Shown here piece by piece: positions 31,770-35,827 of a stretch of DNA of 35,827 nucleotides; positions within the stretch are counted from its first letter, which is position 1, and each line of letters starts with the position of its first letter. The notes beneath the pieces were generated by a model. The model was not told the DNA's origin. It worked only from the letters and a program-made list of their open reading frames with translations, and did not search any database. The DNA is from Candidatus Kaiserbacteria bacterium RIFCSPHIGHO2_02_FULL_55_25 (GTDB lineage: Bacteria; Patescibacteriota; Minisyncoccia; Phycocordibacterales; UBA2100). Made by a program: the position numbers and the translations under genes. The stretch spans positions 1 through 35,827 of the forward strand of contig MFLL01000006.1 in the NCBI GenBank assembly GCA_001781335.1, in the 5' to 3' direction.

Positions 31770-32354
31770 TTATTTTACCGAGAGGCGTTCGAAACGGACA
31801 ATCTCCACCTTCTCACCGAATTTCTGCACCGCAGACTCGATGAGCTGCTTAATGGTGATGTTGCCGTCTTTGACGAACGGCTGTTCAAGAAGTGTCTTTT
31901 CTTTCGCAAATGACTCAAGCTTGCCGGTCAGCGCTTTCTCCCGGCTCGCCTCCGGCAGACCCTCCACTTCCTTGGCAAAAACTTCACGCGCGGCCCGCAG
32001 GTCCTCCTCTTTGACGTCCTCGCGGGTCGTAAATTGAGGGTTCATAGCGGCCACATGCATAGCGATATCGTATGCGAGTTTACCGAATTCTTCGTTGCGT
32101 GACACAAAGTCGGTCTCGCACGCAAGCACCACGGCGCCGACCACAGTGCCACCCGCGTGCGTATAGGCCGCGACGGTGCCCGCACCAAGCGTGCGGTCAC
32201 CTTTCTTTGTAGCGATAGCAGCCGAGGATTTGCGGAGGATGATTTTTGCCTTCTCCATGTCGCCGCCCGCCTCCTCAAGCGCCTTTTTGCATTGCATGAT
32301 AGAGACTCCCGTGAGGTCGCGGAGGTTTTTAATGATTTCTGTTGTGATTTCCAT
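31770..32354 (-). CDS. tsf: Elongation factor Ts
   Basis: IKNLRDLTGVSIMQCKKALEEAGGDMEKAKIILR, ETDFVSRNEEF. Confidence 0.96.
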   Translation of the reverse strand: MEITTEIIKNLRDLTGVSIMQCKKALEEAGGDMEKAKIILRKSSAAIATKKGDRTLGAGTVAAYTHAGGTVVGAVVLACETDFVSRNEEFGKLAYDIAMHVAAMNPQFTTREDVKEEDLRAAREVFAKEVEGLPEASREKALTGKLESFAKEKTLLEQPFVKDGNITIKQLIESAVQKFGEKVEIVRFERLSVK

Positions 32355-32399
32355 ATCTAAAAAGTGCGCCGGCTCTCCGGCCGGACAACAATTATAGCA

Positions 32400-33113
32400 T
32401 TATGCCTTTGCCGGTGCTTCGGTCTTGGGAGCAGCGGCGCGTTTGCCGGCCGTATAACTTTCCGCAATAGCTTCCGCAACGAGGCGAATGCTCTTCACCG
32501 ATGTGTCGTTCGCCGGAACGGGATACTGTACGCGCGCGAAATCGCAGTCGGAATTGGAGAGGCCGACAACGGGAATGCCGAGCTGATTGGCCTCCTTGAC
32601 CGCCGTTTCCTCGTGGCGGCTATCAATGACGAACAGCGCACCCGGAAGGTCGGTCATGGACACGAGCCCGCCGAAGCGGCTGAGCAAATTATCAATCTCG
32701 CGGTCGATGAGCAGGCGCTCTTTCTTTGTGTATTTCTCGAGTTCACCCGAGTCGCGTTCCGCCATGAATTTCTGAAGGCGGTCAATGCGCTTGCGGATGT
32801 TCTTGAAATTCGTGAGCGTCCCGCCTATCCAGCGGCCGGCGACGTACGGCATGCCGATGCGCTCCGCCACCTCTTTCACGATACCGAGAGCTTCATTCTT
32901 GCCTCCCACGATGAGGAGCTGCTTGCCGCCTGATGCGAGAGAGCTTGCAAATTCCTGCGCGGCTGTCAGGCGCTTCCCTGTCAGCTCGAGGTCGAATATG
33001 TCGGTGCGGTCTTTGGTGCCGAAAATGAAGGGGGCGGCGGTGGGATGACGGCGCGCGCGGGGAAATCCGAAGTGCGCTCCGGCTTCAAATAGGGTCTTGA
33101 TATCGGTCGTCAT
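32400..33113 (-). CDS. rpsB: 30S ribosomal protein S2
   Basis: LFEAGAHFGFPRARRHPTAAPFIFGTKDRTDIFDLELT...GRWIGGTLTNFKNIRKRI; start at MTTDIKT. Confidence 0.95.
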   Translation of the reverse strand: MTTDIKTLFEAGAHFGFPRARRHPTAAPFIFGTKDRTDIFDLELTGKRLTAAQEFASSLASGGKQLLIVGGKNEALGIVKEVAERIGMPYVAGRWIGGTLTNFKNIRKRIDRLQKFMAERDSGELEKYTKKERLLIDREIDNLLSRFGGLVSMTDLPGALFVIDSRHEETAVKEANQLGIPVVGLSNSDCDFARVQYPVPANDTSVKSIRLVAEAIAESYTAGKRAAAPKTEAPAKA

Positions 33114-33121
33114 GTCGCGAG

Positions 33122-33150
33122 AGTCTAACAAAAGAGGCCGTGTTACGCAA
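33122..33150 (-). promoter_or_regulatory. promoter-like TTGCGT-17-TAGACT, 8 nt from rpsB ATG
   Basis: Boxes on minus strand, inside the 3' end of prfA. Confidence 0.5.
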
Positions 33151-34147
33151 CCGATTCGCCCGCATCGGCTTTTGCGAGCGATTCCAATATATGCCCGATT
33201 TGTCCACTCATGATTTTTGGAACGTTGGACCATGATTCCTTGATGCGGTGGTCGGTAATGCGGTCCTGCGGAAAATTGTAGGTACGCACCTTCTCGCTCC
33301 GGTCGCCGGTACCTACCTGCGACTTACGCTCGGCCGCGCGTTCGCGCGCCTCGCGTTCGTCCTGTTCCTGCTGGATGCGGCTGGTGAGCAATTTCAGAGC
33401 CTTCTCTTTGTTCTGCGCCTGCGAGCGCTCCGAGGTGCATTTCACGTCAATGCCGGTCGGCTTGTGGATGATGCGCACCGCAGTTTCCACCTTGTTCACA
33501 TTTTGCCCGCCGGCACCGCCCGAGCGGCTCGTCTCAATCTCGAGGTCGCTGGGATTTATTTCTATCTTCGTGCGCTTGTATATCGGAAGGATGGCGACGG
33601 AGGCGGTCGACGTGTGGATGCGTCCCTGCTTTTCGGTCGCCGGTACGCGCTGGACGCGGTGCACGCCGGTTTCGAACTGTAATTCGCGGTATACGTTCTC
33701 ACCTTTTATTTCAAATTGAGCCTCCTTGTACCCACCGAGCGCGCCGCGCGATTCGTCGAGTGATTTGAATTTCCACCCCTTTGCCTCGGCGTAGCGCAGA
33801 TACATGCGGGCGAGCTCTTCGGCAAAAAGCGACGCCTCCTCGCCGCCGACTCCCGCGCGCACTTCGAGCACGACTTCATTTGGCCATTCGCGCTCATTGG
33901 GGTTACCGACGATTTTCTGCATCTGCTCCACCAGCGTGTCTTTCTGTGTAGCGATATCGGCAAGCTCCTTTTCGGCGAGCTCTTTCATCGCGGGGTCTAC
34001 TTCCATGAGCTCCTCGGCATCTTTTTCCGCCTGCGTGAGGCGGCGCCATTCGACGACCAAATACGAAAGCCGCGGGTCGCCCGCCTGCGCGTGAATGTGC
34101 GCGGGCAGGTCCGCGTATTCGTCTGGATTTAACTGTTTTGTTTCCAT
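33143..34147 (-). CDS. prfA: Peptide chain release factor 1
   Basis: [26 protein letters not shown] (PxT), [20 protein letters not shown] (GGQ). Confidence 0.96.
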   Translation of the reverse strand: METKQLNPDEYADLPAHIHAQAGDPRLSYLVVEWRRLTQAEKDAEELMEVDPAMKELAEKELADIATQKDTLVEQMQKIVGNPNEREWPNEVVLEVRAGVGGEEASLFAEELARMYLRYAEAKGWKFKSLDESRGALGGYKEAQFEIKGENVYRELQFETGVHRVQRVPATEKQGRIHTSTASVAILPIYKRTKIEINPSDLEIETSRSGGAGGQNVNKVETAVRIIHKPTGIDVKCTSERSQAQNKEKALKLLTSRIQQEQDEREARERAAERKSQVGTGDRSEKVRTYNFPQDRITDHRIKESWSNVPKIMSGQIGHILESLAKADAGESVA

Positions 34148-34227
34148 ATCGCTCTTTTCCCATGCGGCCGCGACGAGATGTCCGCCGAACATCGTGCAAT
34201 ACTCTCCGTTCACTCCTCTTAGGTCTA

Positions 34228-34339
34228 GGAGGCGGGAATTTTCCGATGAACATCGCGCAGCGCTGTCAGTATCATACCGCAGGGTGACGAGGACCAGAGC
34301 CGGTACGAACGTACCGTTCAGCGGAAGATTCCCGCCTCC
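34228..34339. repeat. 24-nt imperfect inverted repeat (2 mismatches) between rpmE and prfA, possible structured RNA
   Basis: GGAGGCGGGAATTTTCCGATGAAC versus GTTCAGCGGAAGATTCCCGCCTCC; internal GGTACGAACGTACC hairpin. Confidence 0.8.
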
Positions 34340-34343
34340 GGTC

Positions 34344-34604
34344 CTACTTCTTCCCCTTGGCCTTCGAGAGGCGCGTCTTGAATTTCTCGACGCGGCCGGC
34401 GGTGTCGATGGTCTTGGACTGGCCCGTATAGAACGGATGTGAGGCCGAGGAGATTTCTATTTGAACGAGAGGATATTCTTTCTTGTCCTCCCATTTGTCG
34501 GTTTTTTCGGTACTGATAGTCGAACCAATGAGAAAACGCTTGCCCGAGGTGACGTCTTCAAAAATGACCTGTCTATAGTCTGCCGGATGAATGTCCTTTT
34601 TCAT
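34344..34604 (-). CDS. rpmE: 50S ribosomal protein L31 (Cys-free type B-like)
   Basis: [29 protein letters not shown]...[19 protein letters not shown]...[10 protein letters not shown]. Confidence 0.93.
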   Translation of the reverse strand: MKKDIHPADYRQVIFEDVTSGKRFLIGSTISTEKTDKWEDKKEYPLVQIEISSASHPFYTGQSKTIDTAGRVEKFKTRLSKAKGKK

Positions 34605-34642
34605 GTCGGAAAACAGTACCATATAAGCCACGCTTCTCATAC

Positions 34643-34671
34643 TTGACGGTGGCCATACTAAGTGCTATAAT
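34643..34671 (+). promoter_or_regulatory. promoter TTGACG-17-TATAAT
   Basis: -35 34643-34648, -10 34666-34671. Confidence 0.8.
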
Positions 34672-34720
34672 TCACACTAATCTGGAGGAACGGCCTCCGA
34701 CGCTACAGGGATAAAACACC

Positions 34721-35155
34721 ATGAAGCGCTTTACGGCCACGGTCGCTCTCGCCGCTCTACTTTCGGTTGGCACCGCTCACGCGAATGAGTACACGTTGAA
34801 ATGCGTCGGCGGCATCGACTACTTCACCGATGTCTACCGCACCGGGTTCGGCGGCGTTCTTAGTCTCGACAACAAACCCGAGATCATGAGCGCCTCGTGC
34901 AATGGAAAGACGACCGATTCGTACACTTTGCGCGGCTTCCCGGGCACTTATACGTCGCTCGAGAACCTGTTCAAGGCGATAACTGCAATCAAAACGACGA
35001 TCCAAAGCGGTGCTCTCGTTACCACGAACCCTAAAGACTGGCCACCGGCCGTCAAGTTCGTGAACGACGTGATGCAGCAGATCCGCACGGCCGAGAACAA
35101 GCACAAGGCCGCGCAGTCCGGTAATTCGCCCGGTATGCTCGACCAAAAGCGCTGA
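34721..35155 (+). CDS. secreted protein, 144 aa, unknown function
   Basis: Signal peptide MKRFTATVALAALLSVGTAHA; two Cys; own promoter and terminator. Confidence 0.75.
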   Translation: MKRFTATVALAALLSVGTAHANEYTLKCVGGIDYFTDVYRTGFGGVLSLDNKPEIMSASCNGKTTDSYTLRGFPGTYTSLENLFKAITAIKTTIQSGALVTTNPKDWPPAVKFVNDVMQQIRTAENKHKAAQSGNSPGMLDQKR

Positions 35156-35203
35156 GCCGGCGACCGCCACTTGATCCTCCGCCGGAATGCCCTCCGGCCA
35201 CTG

Positions 35204-35247
35204 AACGACCTCGGACCAGTTTCGCGTCCCCGAGGTCGTTTTCTTTT
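35204..35247 (+). terminator. intrinsic terminator of the 144-aa gene
   Basis: AACGACCTCGG-...-CCGAGGTCGTT-TTCTTTTG. Confidence 0.85.
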
Positions 35248-35261
35248 GTCTCGTGCTCTGG

Positions 35262-35307
35262 AACCACACAAGTCTGACTTCCGTACGGAAGTCAGACTTG
35301 TGTGGTT
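35262..35307. repeat. 46-bp perfect palindrome at the 3' end of the second RAYT
   Basis: AACCACACAAGTCTGACTTCCGTACGGAAGTCAGACTTGTGTGGTT. Confidence 0.95.
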
Positions 35308-35827
35308 ATTCGAAAACAATGCCCTCCTCTACCGCCGCGAGGTTTCGCAATCGGCTCGTAATCATGTCTCTCGAACACTCCTTGAAATCTTTCTGCGACC
35401 TGAAGAAACCCTCAAGAACATCCGCCGAGATGATTGGTGATTCATTGCCCCGTGCGTATCCCGCCAAACTCGAATATGGATACGAATTGATTCCCCACTT
35501 CCATGCCTTCTCAAATTCCTTCACTGCACGGTCAAATCCACTCGGGTATAATTCGAAAACGTTTTTTACGAGAATGTACGAGATGGCCCATCGCAAATAA
35601 CGGTCAGTTTCGATAGTACGACTTCGGTACGAACCTTGGAAAATACTACCTTTCTCCTGATACTTCTCATTAAAATGCCGAGGCATGCTTCCGCAGAGTC
35701 GTTGCATAAAACGCGAAACCCCATTATCGTGTGTCTCTTGTAGTAGCAAGTGGAAATGATTGGGCATCAAAGTCCACGCGAGTATTTTGACAAGCGGGCG
35801 ATGCTCCGGCCACTGCTTTGGCCACTG
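35306..35827 (-). mobile_element. REP-associated tyrosine transposase (second, distinct), 5' end beyond window
   Basis: TLMPNHFHLLLQE (HUH), LRWAISYILVKN (Tyr); frame stays open to the window edge (QWPKQWPEHRPLVKILAW...). Confidence 0.9.

Noticed and set aside
1-35827. UGA recoding (as in Gracilibacteria/SR1)
   Set aside because: Genes such as the RAYT and the 144-aa secreted protein end at in-register UGA, and no ORF needs UGA read-through

Overview
This 35.8-kb window looks like Candidate Phyla Radiation (Patescibacteria, probably Parcubacteria) chromosome. That placement is inferred from the gene set and from shortened essential proteins. Housekeeping genes: khpA (partial), rpsP, smc, rnc, nusB fused to a NUDIX domain, rpmF, rnhB, dnaE, thrS, gyrB, pheT, pheS, tRNA-Thr(UGU), tsf, rpsB, prfA and rpmE. 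Between thrS and gyrB (about 12.4-23.6 kb) lies an accessory stretch of mostly unknown membrane and secreted proteins. It includes a sortase, a CARDB-like protein, a Gly/Asn/Gln-rich protein with an IPYTG motif, and a pair of neighbours sharing a C-terminal Cys module. The most unusual gene encodes a secreted protein made almost entirely of about 20 hexapeptide repeats, predicted to form a left-handed beta-helix, overlapping/coupled to the sortase gene. Mobile or repeat items: two REP-associated (RAYT/Y1) transposases next to perfect palindromes, a GIY-YIG gene inside 14-bp perfect inverted repeats wedged between pheS and pheT, and several long imperfect or nested inverted repeats. Several essential proteins lack canonical domains: SMC hinge, ThrRS TGS/editing domains, PheT EMAP-like domain, PheS N-terminal coiled coil, and DnaE PHP metal ligands. 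Many housekeeping genes have a -10-like box 6-11 nt before ATG, suggesting leaderless mRNAs, while accessory genes have Shine-Dalgarno sequences, own promoters and terminators, and often a 5'-UTR hairpin. All calls were made by eye; no database search was run.
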